The translations under genes and the position numbers were made by a program. Positions 45,703 through 54,697 of a stretch of DNA of 64,000 nucleotides are shown piece by piece. How positions within the stretch are numbered: position 1 is the stretch's first letter; each line of letters begins with the position of its first letter. The stretch comes from CAXBNB01 sp040222275 (GTDB lineage Bacteria > Bacteroidota > Bacteroidia > Cytophagales > Cyclobacteriaceae). The stretch is from positions 310,001-374,000 of the forward strand of contig JAVKDJ010000002.1 in NCBI GenBank assembly GCA_040222275.1, given 5' to 3'. Below the pieces are notes generated by a model. That model worked only from the letters and a program-made list of their open reading frames with translations. It did no database searches and had not been told where the DNA came from.

Positions 45703-46704
45703 CTATTTCCTTCCTTCAGCAAAGAATGACCTTAGGGCTACCCGTTCCTTTTTCCCCAACAAATTGAGCAAGTAATATGATTTGAGATATCCATATCCAT
45801 ATCCATAAAGCTGGATAAATGATGCCACAAGGGCTTTGAATGAAATGACCACAGACTTGGATCGTAGAAGTGAGTCCAGCAATATCAAAACAGAAAAAAC
45901 CGCCAGTGGGCCCAAAGCCCACAGAGAAATGGTAGCACTTGCCAAACAGAACAAACTTCCCAGAAGAAACAATGTGGGCAACATAAAAACAGGACTGGTT
46001 TTATCAGGGTGCCATTTATTAAGCACCACTCTCACTACACCAAATTTATAGACCTGCTTCAGGTATTTGCCAAAATCGATCCTTCGTTTGTGATAGACAA
46101 AACATTCCCGGATCAAACCGACTTTATAGCCGCCTTTCATAATTCTATAACTCAGGTCCGGGTCTTCTCCGGGGTGTATATCGCTGAAGCCGCCAGTGTT
46201 TTCATATACTTCCCGCGAAAAGCCCATATTGAAACTTCGTGGCTGAAATTTGTCGAGCTGTTTTCTACCACCGCGGATTCCCCCGGTAGTAAAAAATGAA
46301 GTCATGGCGTAATTGATGGCTTTTTGTGTATTGGAAAATGACTCATGGGCATTGTCCGGCCCTCCGAAAGCATCCAGCTTCGTAATGCTTAGGAGCTCAT
46401 CAGCTTTTGACATATAATCAGCAGGTATCACACAGTCCGAATCGAAAAACAAAAAATAATTCCCGCTGGCCTTTTCCATCCCAAAATTCCTACTGTCGCC
46501 CGGCCCGGTGTTTTCTTTAAAAAAATACTTCAGGTCAATCTTTTGGCTGTACTTTTCTGCCAGGTGTTTGGACGTTTCGCTCGAGCCATCTTCTACCAGG
46601 ATCAACTCAAAATCAATGAATTGCTGAACCGCCAGGCTTTCCAGCAATTCTTCAGTTTCATTTGGTCGGTTATATACCGGAACGATGATCGAATATTTTG
46701 GCAA
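45703..46704 (-). CDS. family 2 glycosyltransferase
   Basis: A 333-residue GT2 enzyme. The nucleotide-sugar fold starts YSIIVPVYNRPNETEELLESL, and FDSD (residues 87-90) is the metal-binding D-x-D. PGEDPDLSYRIMKGGYKVG contains the ED base region. Hydrophobic segments near residues 240-310 place the C-terminus in the membrane. It probably builds a surface glycan or glycolipid; the acceptor is unknown. It stands alone between the fad operon (convergent) and an accessory stretch. Confidence 0.93.
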   Translation of the reverse strand: MPKYSIIVPVYNRPNETEELLESLAVQQFIDFELILVEDGSSETSKHLAEKYSQKIDLKYFFKENTGPGDSRNFGMEKASGNYFLFFDSDCVIPADYMSKADELLSITKLDAFGGPDNAHESFSNTQKAINYAMTSFFTTGGIRGGRKQLDKFQPRSFNMGFSREVYENTGGFSDIHPGEDPDLSYRIMKGGYKVGLIRECFVYHKRRIDFGKYLKQVYKFGVVRVVLNKWHPDKTSPVFMLPTLFLLGSLFCLASATISLWALGPLAVFSVLILLDSLLRSKSVVISFKALVASFIQLYGYGYGYLKSYYLLNLLGKKERVALRSFFAEGRK

Positions 46705-46779
46705 GTAATTCTTCTTTTAGGATATAGCCACGAAGATAACGGAAAAAGAAGAAGACAAATAAATCGAAACGATCGTAAG

Positions 46780-47325
46780 TTAATTCACCTCACAATAGTA
46801 CACTTTCAAAGGGCTAAATCCATTTTGTTCAATAAACAGCCCATAGGCTATCAATCTATGAAAACCTCCACCAATGAATAACTTGTTTGTCCATTTTAAA
46901 GAATATTGTTTTGGATGTGAAACATTAAAATTGTTACACAAATAGATGAATTCGGCCTCTTGAACAGCCTTAGACTTGTCAAAAAAATGGCTTAATTGTG
47001 CGTGAGCTTTTTTGGCACAAGGAGAGTTTTCAAAAGTAAATTCATTTGAGAAACGATGTATTACATCATTAAAGGGTTGACCCGAGCTATCAACAACGTT
47101 GGTTCTATCCGGATGAATGTGAGAAGGTAGAATTAAATTGTCAATACCCCGTTGATTCAAACGTCCTTTGAAATAATTATGGCTTTCTCGTTCATGTTCA
47201 GGAATTCTGTCCAGAGAAAAACCATCAGGCTGTTTTCTGCGTTTTGAATCGGTTTCTTGAAGATGAAAATTCTCAATAAACTCCTGCTTAGGAACTTGCT
47301 TTAGTTGATCAAAATATTCTCTCAT
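46780..47325 (-). CDS. orphan protein of unknown function (181 residues)
   Basis: A soluble, charged protein without signal peptide or membrane helix. Features include H-rich LILPSHIHPDRTNV, CAKKAHAQLSHFFDKS, and an aromatic C-terminal part (KWTNKLFIGGGFHRLIAYGLFIEQNG). The base composition is more AT-rich than the housekeeping genes around it, suggesting transfer. No family is recognised. It shares strand with the PIN-like gene upstream, separated by nested inverted repeats. Confidence 0.65.
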   Translation of the reverse strand: MREYFDQLKQVPKQEFIENFHLQETDSKRRKQPDGFSLDRIPEHERESHNYFKGRLNQRGIDNLILPSHIHPDRTNVVDSSGQPFNDVIHRFSNEFTFENSPCAKKAHAQLSHFFDKSKAVQEAEFIYLCNNFNVSHPKQYSLKWTNKLFIGGGFHRLIAYGLFIEQNGFSPLKVYYCEVN

Positions 47326-47351
47326 GGGTCAGTATAACGGCCAACGACCGC

Positions 47352-47478
47352 CTATCTTCTTTGGTGGTTGATGTCTTCTTTTGTTTCGGCCACAAAATAG
47401 AAAAATCTCCGATATTCATCATTACTTTTTCATTTCCTGTGAGGAAATCGGAGATTTTTCGTGACTCATAGAAGATAG
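47352..47478. repeat. nested inverted repeats between two orphan genes
   Basis: Three inverted pairs are nested: CTATCTTCT (47352-47360) with AGAAGATAG (47470-47478); GAAAAATCTCCGAT (47400-47413) with its exact complement (47447-47460); and ATTTCC (47432-47437) with GGAAAT (47443-47448). The middle stem ends with a T run on either strand and can act as a bidirectional terminator, for instance for the PIN-like gene on the minus strand. The outer arms make a small mobile-element remnant also possible. Confidence 0.6.
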
Positions 47479-47547
47479 ACAAGCATCTTTTTGCAGCAAT
47501 ACCCTATGAGAAATCAGGCAATGTCATGCTTTCGTTTCTAATTGGCC

Positions 47548-48375
47548 TCATTGAATATCTGACAATGTCAGAAGATTGAGCTTATCAATTGCAGTCGTCT
47601 GTTTTTTGATTTTTCTGATGACATCTACCGCATTATTTTCAGAAATAAATGTGTGAACGTAAGGAGTGGTAGTCATAATTAGAATATCTAGAATGTCTGA
47701 TTTTTCTTTTTTTCGATTATCATCTGAATAGAACTTATAAAAAACAGCATGAGCTAAGACATCCAAAGATTTCATTTGTTTCAACTTTTTCTTATCAACT
47801 TTTACATTTTTACCGTTCATGAACCGATATTTTAGTTCGTATCTCATGAAAGTTCGAATAAAATCCCCCTTCTTGTTTTTGATAAGATCCTTGTTAATAT
47901 GATCAAACTCAGGCTTGTCCAAAACGGTTAGAACTTCGTTATAAAAATCAGTTGTGTATCCATCAACGTTTGCAAGTGAATCTTTCACTACAGGTAGTTC
48001 TAATAGGATATCAAGTGAGTTCGGGCTAAGTAACCGACCATCGATTCTTATACCTTGAGGACATAGTAGGATTGGATTTACAAAAGGTATATCTCCAGCT
48101 ATAAAATCGATTTCTTTCGCTCCCAGTGGGAAATATGAAATTACTAATACGCATGGGTAAACCGAGTAGAATTTTTTAAAGTCCCTATAAAGAATTTCGC
48201 TTCTGGCTATTTCATATATAGTGTAAGTACTAAAGCAAAGAAGGTATTTTTGAGGAATTGGGTACTTCGCAATAAATTTATGTCTCAGGTCACCTTCCTT
48301 ACAAATATTACTTATAACGTTGGTGTCAAGATAAATCAACTTATGGTTCTTATATATGCTGTTTAATCCTGTCAT
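47548..48375 (-). CDS. PIN-like domain protein
   Basis: A 275-residue protein. The opening LIYLDTNVISNICKEGD has the first PIN-domain aspartate (D17, L-D-T-N-V). The late segment SDILDILIMTTTPYVHTFISENNAVDVIRKI fits the PIN C-terminal pattern in which an acidic D/E lies in D-x-x-x-x-x-x-P-Y. PIN proteins are metal-dependent RNases, often toxins, but this one is about twice the toxin length and has no small antitoxin next to it. It is AT-rich. An orphan or defence-type role is inference. Confidence 0.65.
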   Translation of the reverse strand: MTGLNSIYKNHKLIYLDTNVISNICKEGDLRHKFIAKYPIPQKYLLCFSTYTIYEIARSEILYRDFKKFYSVYPCVLVISYFPLGAKEIDFIAGDIPFVNPILLCPQGIRIDGRLLSPNSLDILLELPVVKDSLANVDGYTTDFYNEVLTVLDKPEFDHINKDLIKNKKGDFIRTFMRYELKYRFMNGKNVKVDKKKLKQMKSLDVLAHAVFYKFYSDDNRKKEKSDILDILIMTTTPYVHTFISENNAVDVIRKIKKQTTAIDKLNLLTLSDIQ

Positions 48376-48561
48376 TATAAAGTTTGTCCATTACCATTTA
48401 TCTGAATAAAGCACAACTTAGCATAAACAACATTATGTCGCTTTTTCCATAAAAGGTGTTAAAACAACATACGGAAGTTATTTCCCTTTCAAATATACCC
48501 CAATTAATGACTTGTGTTTACAACCTGAATATTTTTCCGTAGTGGAAGCTTTCTTGGATGA
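48376..48561. other. gene-free AT-rich gap before the repeat array
   Basis: Presumed promoter region of the PIN-like gene on the minus strand. No repeat motif of the array is present here, and no other structure was recognised. Confidence 0.35.
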
Positions 48562-48711
48562 GATGTCTCCCTCCGCTCGACATGACAAAGTAGGGTCTTT
48601 GTGCCCGCATCTCAGCCAACTTTGTCACCCTGACGAGGGAAGGGTCTCTCTCAACCGTGGCTGTTCGATGAATTCAATTCGTTGAGCAAACAAGAAAGCC
48701 TACATTTAACA

Positions 48712-48744
48712 AGACCTGTAAGGTTTTCAAAACCTTGCAGGTCT
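48712..48744. repeat. 33-base palindrome, unit 1
   Basis: Arms AGACCTGTAAGGTTTT and AAAACCTTGCAGGTCT flank a single C, with one mismatch. The same palindrome occurs once in each repeat unit. Confidence 0.85.
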
Positions 48745-49065
48745 GAGCTGTACAGGCCAGTATTGTCACTCTGACGAAGGAAGAGTCTCTTAAGGTAGCT
48801 TGATACGCTATATTTATTTAAAAACAGCTAAACCAACATTAATGAAAAGTCATGAGTGGACACTCGCGCCAGCGTAGGCATGAGCAAGAGTACACCAGTT
48901 TTCCAATAAGAAAAAGATGTCTCCCTCCGCTCGACATGACAAAGCAGGGTCTTTGTGCCTGCCTCCCGGCCCACCTTGTCACCCTGACGAAGGAAGGGTC
49001 TTTCTCTACCGAGGCTGTTCGATGAGTTCAATTCGTTGGGCAAACAAGAAAGCCTTAATTTAGCA

Positions 49066-49098
49066 AGACCTGTAAGGTTTTCAAAACCTTGCAGGTCT
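49066..49098. repeat. 33-base palindrome, unit 2
   Basis: Identical to the copy at 48712, including the single mismatch between arms. Confidence 0.85.
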
Positions 49099-49426
49099 GA
49101 GTTGCACAGGCCAGTATTGTCAATAGGACAAAGGAAGAGTCTCTTAAGGTAGCTTGATATACTATTCTGATTCATTTAAAAAACAGCCAAACCAACATTA
49201 ATGAAAAGTCACGATTGGGGACACTCGCGTCAACGCAGGCATGAGCAAGAATACACCAGTTTTCGAATAAGCGAAAGATGTCTCCCTCCGTTCGACATGA
49301 CAAAGAAGACTCTTTGTGCCCGCCTCCCACCCCACCTTGTCACCCTGACGAGGGAAGGGTCTCTCTCAACCGTGGCTGTTCGATGAATTCAATTAGGTGA
49401 GCAAACAAGAAAGCCTACATTTAACA

Positions 49427-49459
49427 AGACCTGTAAGGTTTTCAAAACCTTGCAGGTCT
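49427..49459. repeat. 33-base palindrome, unit 3
   Basis: Identical to the copies at 48712 and 49066, while flanking bases differ between units; the palindrome is the best conserved part. Confidence 0.85.
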
Positions 49460-49707
49460 GAGCTGCACAGGCCAGTATTGTCACTCTGACGAATGAAGAG
49501 TCTCTTAAGGTAGCTTGATATACTATATTGATTCATTTAAAAACAGCCAAAACAACCATTAATGAAAAGTCACGATTGAGGACACTCGCGCCAGCGTAGA
49601 AATCCAGTGAACTGCAAAACCTTGGACGAATTAAGGCTTACAGCGATCAACCCATTAATTGGACATCAGGTAAACACAACCTTCCCAACCACTCAAGGCC
49701 AGCCATT

Positions 49708-51924
49708 TCAATAAAGCCTCGATTTTTTGTATCGGTCAAATTTGGAGAAACCTTCCACACGTGGAAAAGTGTTGTCGGAGGTGTCCACATCTGCCGTTTC
49801 ACCTTTGGGGTCGATGATGATGTTGGTCACTTCTTTGTTTTTGGCAAATACTTTGGTCACAATTTCCTCATTCTTGCGCCAGATTTCAGCAGGTAGTTTT
49901 TCTATTTCCTGAGAGCCGTCTATATAGGTCCACTCTATGATGATGGGCATCACCAGGCCGCCGTTGTTTTTGAAGGTTACTTCATAGAAATTCTTGTCGG
50001 CGTTCGAATACTTGATGGCCAGGTCGTCCAGTTTGTTTTTAAATTCCCTGTATTCCGGGCTTTGCGTCTTTTTAAATTCGAACACCTCGGCATGAACCGA
50101 AAAATTCTTGGCATTGCCATGGTCTCCCTGCATATTCACCGACGAAGCGGAATTGAATTTACTCTCCGGCTTCTGGTTGTCCTGCTCCATGCGGTACCAT
50201 TTTACTTTGTCCACGGCCAGGTCCACATGGTCGGTGCTGTAAAACCACCCTTTCCAAAACCAGTCCAGATCTACAGCCGAGGCGTCTTCCATCGACCTGA
50301 AAAAATCTGCCGGACTGGGGTGCTTAAAAGCCCAGCGTTGTGCATAGCTTTTGAAAGCATGGTCAAACAGTTTGGGGCCCATTACTGTTTCGCGTAAAAT
50401 ATGCAAAGCAGCACTGGGTTTGCTGTAGGCATTGTAGCCAAGTTGCAATACCTGCTCGGGGTTGGTCATGATCGGGCGCATGCTTTCTTTGCTGCCCCTC
50501 ATATAGGGAACAATGCCCTTTGGTGTACCCCATGACACATGGAAATCGGGGTAGTGTTCGAAAATCGTTTGGTTTTCCAGAAAAGTATCCAGCCCTTCAT
50601 CCATCCATGCCCATTGTCTTTCATCGGAATTGATGATCATGGGAAAAAAGTTGTGGCCTACTTCGTGGATGATCACATCGATCATGTTTTGTCTGGTATT
50701 TTTGGAGTAGTTTCCATTCCTGTCCGGTCGGCCGTAGTTGAAACAAATCATGGGGTATTCCATACCGATAGATGCCGTGTGCACGGATATGGCCACAGGA
50801 TACGGGTAGTCGATCGTAAATCTCGAATAGGTTTTCAGCGTGTTGGCCACTGCCAGCGTGGATTCTTTTTCCCAGAGCGGGTTTCCCTCTTTCGGGTAGT
50901 ACGACATAGCTATCGACGTGCTGCTCCCGTGCTGTACGGCCATAGCATCCCAGATAAATTTTCTGGAAGAAGCGAATGCAAAGTCCCGCACATTTTCAGC
51001 TTTAAAAAACCAGGTGCTTTTGCCTTCCGTTTTTGATTGCTCAATTGCCCTTGCCTCCTTTTCGGTACGTATGATTACCGGCTTGTCAAAACTTTCCTTC
51101 GCGCGATTAAGCCTTTTCAGTTCGGTTTCTGAAAGTACTTCGGTCGGATTTTGGAGTTCACCTGTTGCCGCCACCATGTGGTCATCGGGTACAGTCAGCT
51201 TCACCTCGTAGTTGCCAAATGTAAGGGCAAACTCCCCATCCCCGAGAAACTGTTTGTTTTGCCATCCCTCCAGGTCGTTGTAAACCGCCATCCGGGGAAA
51301 CCACTGCGCAACCGTGTAGATGTAATTATTGTCTTCAGGAAAATACTCATATCCGCTCCTGCCATCTTCCACCATCCTGTCGTTTATTTTGAACGACCAG
51401 CCCACTTCAAATGAATAGGCTTCCCCGCTGTGCAATGGGTAAGGCAGGTCGATCCTCATCATGGTCTTATTGATAAAATAGGGCAATGGGTTGCCTTTAG
51501 CGTCTTGTATTGAATGAATATTGAAGCCACCGCTGTAGTCCGGGTCACCGGTAAGTGTCACCAATCTTTTTCCAGACATGCTTCGGGACATACTAGAGGA
51601 AGAAACCAATTTGGTGTCCGATTTGTCAGACCTGATATTTTGGTCCAGCTGGAGCCAAAGATACGCCAGGTCATCCGGCGACTGGTTGTAGTAGGTAATT
51701 GTTTCCCTTCCGCTTATTCTTTGGCCATCATCGTTCAACTCTGCTTCTATGGTGTAGTCTGCCCTCTGTTGCCAGTATTTACTGCCGGGTGCACCGCTGG
51801 CCGTTCTGTATTCATTTGCACCGGGCAATTTCGATCCCAACTGCTCAAATTTTCCACCCCAATTGTCTTGTCCCAATGCTAATTTTGGGGCCATCAGTAC
51901 CAAGACAAACAACAATTTTTTCAT
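49708..51924 (-). CDS. M1-family zinc metallopeptidase
   Basis: A 738-residue exported aminopeptidase-like enzyme (signal peptide residues 1-18). The zinc site HEVGHNFFP starts at H419 and is followed after the usual spacing by WMDEGLDTFLE, giving the third ligand E. The GMEYPMICF segment is the M1 exopeptidase G-x-M-E-N equivalent with Y in place of N. The N-terminal domain covers substrate strands, and the C-terminal 200 residues hold a thermolysin-like helical region then a beta domain. It likely degrades peptides in the periplasm or on the surface. Single-gene unit. Confidence 0.93.
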   Translation of the reverse strand: MKKLLFVLVLMAPKLALGQDNWGGKFEQLGSKLPGANEYRTASGAPGSKYWQQRADYTIEAELNDDGQRISGRETITYYNQSPDDLAYLWLQLDQNIRSDKSDTKLVSSSSMSRSMSGKRLVTLTGDPDYSGGFNIHSIQDAKGNPLPYFINKTMMRIDLPYPLHSGEAYSFEVGWSFKINDRMVEDGRSGYEYFPEDNNYIYTVAQWFPRMAVYNDLEGWQNKQFLGDGEFALTFGNYEVKLTVPDDHMVAATGELQNPTEVLSETELKRLNRAKESFDKPVIIRTEKEARAIEQSKTEGKSTWFFKAENVRDFAFASSRKFIWDAMAVQHGSSTSIAMSYYPKEGNPLWEKESTLAVANTLKTYSRFTIDYPYPVAISVHTASIGMEYPMICFNYGRPDRNGNYSKNTRQNMIDVIIHEVGHNFFPMIINSDERQWAWMDEGLDTFLENQTIFEHYPDFHVSWGTPKGIVPYMRGSKESMRPIMTNPEQVLQLGYNAYSKPSAALHILRETVMGPKLFDHAFKSYAQRWAFKHPSPADFFRSMEDASAVDLDWFWKGWFYSTDHVDLAVDKVKWYRMEQDNQKPESKFNSASSVNMQGDHGNAKNFSVHAEVFEFKKTQSPEYREFKNKLDDLAIKYSNADKNFYEVTFKNNGGLVMPIIIEWTYIDGSQEIEKLPAEIWRKNEEIVTKVFAKNKEVTNIIIDPKGETADVDTSDNTFPRVEGFSKFDRYKKSRLY

Positions 51925-52028
51925 ACCATAAAATAATTCAGAACGGCAAACTTAAGGCATTCAGACTATTATAGCATGACTTGATGTGACAAAGCATGCC
52001 TCAAATGTCTGGATTTGACATATTTTGG

Positions 52029-53678
52029 TTATTCATATTCGAATAGTACAAAATCATATCTCCTTTTTTCCAGTGTGAATTGATAATGGATTTTTTTGCG
52101 GCCTGGTTGTCTGTCAAACAAATTCTTTTCAGCCAGGTAGTACCGGTCGCCTATGCGTTCGTTGGCATATTCGAATATTTCGCCTGTCTGCTTTTCAATA
52201 TAATAGGTCAGCTGAAACGGGTGGTAGGCCAGTTCCCTGTATTCAACTGTTGTTCCCACCAATGGCAGTTGTTTTTCAGAATACTGCATATCACCATAAA
52301 AGAAAAAGGGCGCACCTTGTGTAATCTCCAGCATATTGTCCACATGGTATTTGTAATTGTCCCTGAGTTCATCCTCCAGGCGTAGTGGCATGACGATGAA
52401 ATTGAACCCTATTCTGGCCAGCACCACAAATAATATAAATATATAAATCCGCTGAGTATGAGATTTTAGGTACAGCCACAAAATGGAGGCAAGTACAAGG
52501 AAAAGGCACGAGGCTATCAGCGTGATTTTGGGCACTGTGGATACCGGCTGAACGAAAGGAATTACAGGCATAGCCAGTATTAAAACCCCCATGACGGAAA
52601 CCAATAGGATATGAACGACCCGGGGCAATTCGTTTCTATTGGCTAAATAGCTATGTACCATGAACCCGAACAATGCACTAAAAAAGGGCACAAACATATA
52701 AAGATACCTGTCGCGGGTGCCAGGTGAAATCCAGTATATTATGATATTCGATGTGATAAATAATATGATGTAGTTTATCCACTTGTAGTCTTTCGCTTTT
52801 TGCAATAAGGATCTGGTAAAAAAAAGTGGGGCTATGAAGAGCCACGGAGACAGAATATCTATCAGGATAAGTGGAAAGCTGAAGAGGTGTACAATCGATT
52901 CTAGAAATGATTTTTCGGCAACAGTTCGGTTGGATGACTCGGAAAGCAAGCGCGATAAAAAAGGCAGGGCATCACTATGTTGGCTGTAGAGGAAAAAGTA
53001 CCCGCCTACTATAATCACAGCCATTCCCAACCCTACAAAATTCCAGATATTGAACAACTGCCGAAACCTTCGATAATAAATGAAAAATGCGAGCAGCGTA
53101 ATCCCCTGAAATGCTATAGATGGCAGCCCCTTGGTGAGGATGCCTAGGGCCATTAAGAAATAAGAGGCAAGAAAAAGTGCCCGGTAGTTTTCCTTTTCGA
53201 AAAACCAAATGATAGAGACGACTTGCAGATACACCAACAGAGAGTAAAACATATCTATTTCTCCCTGAAAGGAGAAGTAGAAAAGCAAGTCAGTACTGGT
53301 GATAAAAAACAGGGCTGCAAAAACGGCTGTCGTCTCACCCAGTTTTTGTCGTACGACTTTGTAATGAATGAATGCCAGCAGCAGGAAGCAAAAAACTGTG
53401 GGCAACCTCAGCACCCAGTCTTCATGGGAATTGAATATGTTGAACAAGCCTACCAAAACCCAATTGTACACAGGTGGTTTGTTGTAGTAGTTTTCGCCAT
53501 TGATAGTAGGCGTCAGGTAGTCGCCGGAATACTCCATTTCCAGCGCCACCGTTCCCCGCCGTGGTTCCTCAAACTTCAGTGGTACATAATCGAGGTGGGA
53601 AAAAAGAGCGATCAACAGCGTAACAAAGAAAACCCACCAAAAATATTTCTTCACAAAAGCGTCAAACGGCTTATTCAT
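52029..53678 (-). CDS. GT39/ArnT-like membrane glycosyltransferase
   Basis: A 549-residue polytopic protein of the PMT_2/ArnT class. The first loop carries FEEPRRGTVALEMEYSGDYLTPTINGENYYNKPPVYNW, the E-P-R and K-P-P motifs that define the family. About ten to twelve hydrophobic helices follow. The C-terminal 100 residues are soluble. These enzymes move a sugar from a polyprenyl phosphate donor to lipid or protein in the periplasm. Acceptor unknown. Confidence 0.9.
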   Translation of the reverse strand: MNKPFDAFVKKYFWWVFFVTLLIALFSHLDYVPLKFEEPRRGTVALEMEYSGDYLTPTINGENYYNKPPVYNWVLVGLFNIFNSHEDWVLRLPTVFCFLLLAFIHYKVVRQKLGETTAVFAALFFITSTDLLFYFSFQGEIDMFYSLLVYLQVVSIIWFFEKENYRALFLASYFLMALGILTKGLPSIAFQGITLLAFFIYYRRFRQLFNIWNFVGLGMAVIIVGGYFFLYSQHSDALPFLSRLLSESSNRTVAEKSFLESIVHLFSFPLILIDILSPWLFIAPLFFTRSLLQKAKDYKWINYIILFITSNIIIYWISPGTRDRYLYMFVPFFSALFGFMVHSYLANRNELPRVVHILLVSVMGVLILAMPVIPFVQPVSTVPKITLIASCLFLVLASILWLYLKSHTQRIYIFILFVVLARIGFNFIVMPLRLEDELRDNYKYHVDNMLEITQGAPFFFYGDMQYSEKQLPLVGTTVEYRELAYHPFQLTYYIEKQTGEIFEYANERIGDRYYLAEKNLFDRQPGRKKIHYQFTLEKRRYDFVLFEYE

Positions 53679-53756
53679 AGATTGTGCTGGTAGAAGGCCT
53701 GGTTTTGAATTGATATTGTGGAAATGTCTATAAGGTTGTTATGCTGCAAAAATCAA

Positions 53757-54617
53757 CTAAACTTTGATAATGGACATAAGTGCCTTGAGGCCTTGTTGGA
53801 AAAAATTTAGAACCGCATCATGTTGTTCCCCGGCGGATTGTTTGTCCCGAATGTCCGAAACCCTCAAAACAGCCCCTACCCAATTGTGTTCGTGCCAGAA
53901 GCCTCCGGTAGCAGAAATATCCGGCAGCTCTTCCACCGGATAGGGCCAGGGTGAAATATAAAAATAGGGCTCGTCGTAGCTGCTGTCTCCTGGCGACATC
54001 CCCAGGTTGATGCTTTTGGAAGTTTCAGGGTCACCTGTATCGGCCAGCGTAATGAGGGATGCGATATCAAAATGGTGGGGCCAACACTTAATCTCAGATG
54101 CTCCCTCTATTCCGTCCACAACTTTTTGCAGTACAAGATTGGTATTGTGAAAAAGTGCTTCAAACTCTTTACCAGCAACCTCGCTATCCACCTGAAAGGC
54201 TTCCCGCTTGGCAGTGGGGTATTCGGGTATTTCGTACGGAAGCTTCAAACTCAACTGACTGCTGTCCAGGCCGAGCATGTCTATTTGTTCTTCCAGCCAG
54301 ATCATTACATCTATTTGCTTTTTTCCTTGTAGTGGAAAATGCGAAATGGTATGAAACAGCTCATCGACAAGATATACTGAAAATTCACTCAGGCTAAAAG
54401 ACGAACGAAAAACCAACTCGCCTGTAATCCACCTGCTGGCCAGCCTTTGAAGTTTGGCATCCCAATCCAGATTGGCGTTCACATCGCCCGAGCTGGCCGG
54501 CAAAAATGAGCGTCCCACACAGCCGACATTTTGTATGGCCTGATGAAACTGGTGGCGTGCCTTTATCAATTCGTCTTTATCCGGGAATTCCAGTGTTTTC
54601 CAGTTGTCGGTTGTCAT
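53757..54617 (-). CDS. conserved soluble protein of unknown function (286 residues)
   Basis: No signal peptide or membrane helix. Recognisable features are KCWPHHFDIASLITL, then SINLGMSPGDSSYDEPYFYISPWPYP, and a late GGFWHEHNWVGAVLRVSDI. The H-H-x-D, P-G-D and H-x-H groups look like conserved functional residues and could bind a metal or substrate, but no family is named with confidence. It lies on the same strand as dGTPase, about 80 bases downstream of it. Confidence 0.7.
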   Translation of the reverse strand: MTTDNWKTLEFPDKDELIKARHQFHQAIQNVGCVGRSFLPASSGDVNANLDWDAKLQRLASRWITGELVFRSSFSLSEFSVYLVDELFHTISHFPLQGKKQIDVMIWLEEQIDMLGLDSSQLSLKLPYEIPEYPTAKREAFQVDSEVAGKEFEALFHNTNLVLQKVVDGIEGASEIKCWPHHFDIASLITLADTGDPETSKSINLGMSPGDSSYDEPYFYISPWPYPVEELPDISATGGFWHEHNWVGAVLRVSDIRDKQSAGEQHDAVLNFFQQGLKALMSIIKV

Positions 54618-54697
54618 TTGATGTCGGTTAGGTTCAGGATAAAATTAAAGCAATTGTTTTACTTTTTTACCTCATTGACAAAATGATGTGGCAACTA

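Larger units (their letters stand above)
48562..49599. repeat. three tandem copies of a ~355-base composite intergenic repeat
   Basis: Units start with GATGTCTCCCTCCGYTCGAC at 48562, 48916 and 49277 (periods 354 and 361); the third is truncated at about 49599. Each unit holds, in order: that motif; an imperfect inverse of it (TTTGTCACCCTGACGARGGA…); a 33-base palindrome; a direct near-copy of the second motif (TTGTCACTCTGACGAA…); and a linker with CACTCGCGCCAGCG. No credible protein is encoded, and no transposase is adjacent. The wording resembles palindromic intergenic repeats common in Bacteroidota. Confidence 0.9.

Noticed and set aside
46009..46299. 96-codon frame on the + strand inside the GT2 gene
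   Set aside because: Entirely antisense to the well-supported glycosyltransferase; shadow frame.
47325..47360. Integron attC-like sequence (AACGGCCAACG) near the orphan genes
   Set aside because: The core-site pairs needed for attC folding are not present on both sides, and no integrase is in the window.
48828..49386. Open frames of 61-115 codons inside the tandem repeats
   Set aside because: They follow the repeat units, differ between copies, and translate palindromic DNA; no protein-like features.
48538..49599. CRISPR array
   Set aside because: Repeat period is about 355 bases, and the repeated parts are long and composite, not 25-40-base repeats with unique spacers; no cas genes.
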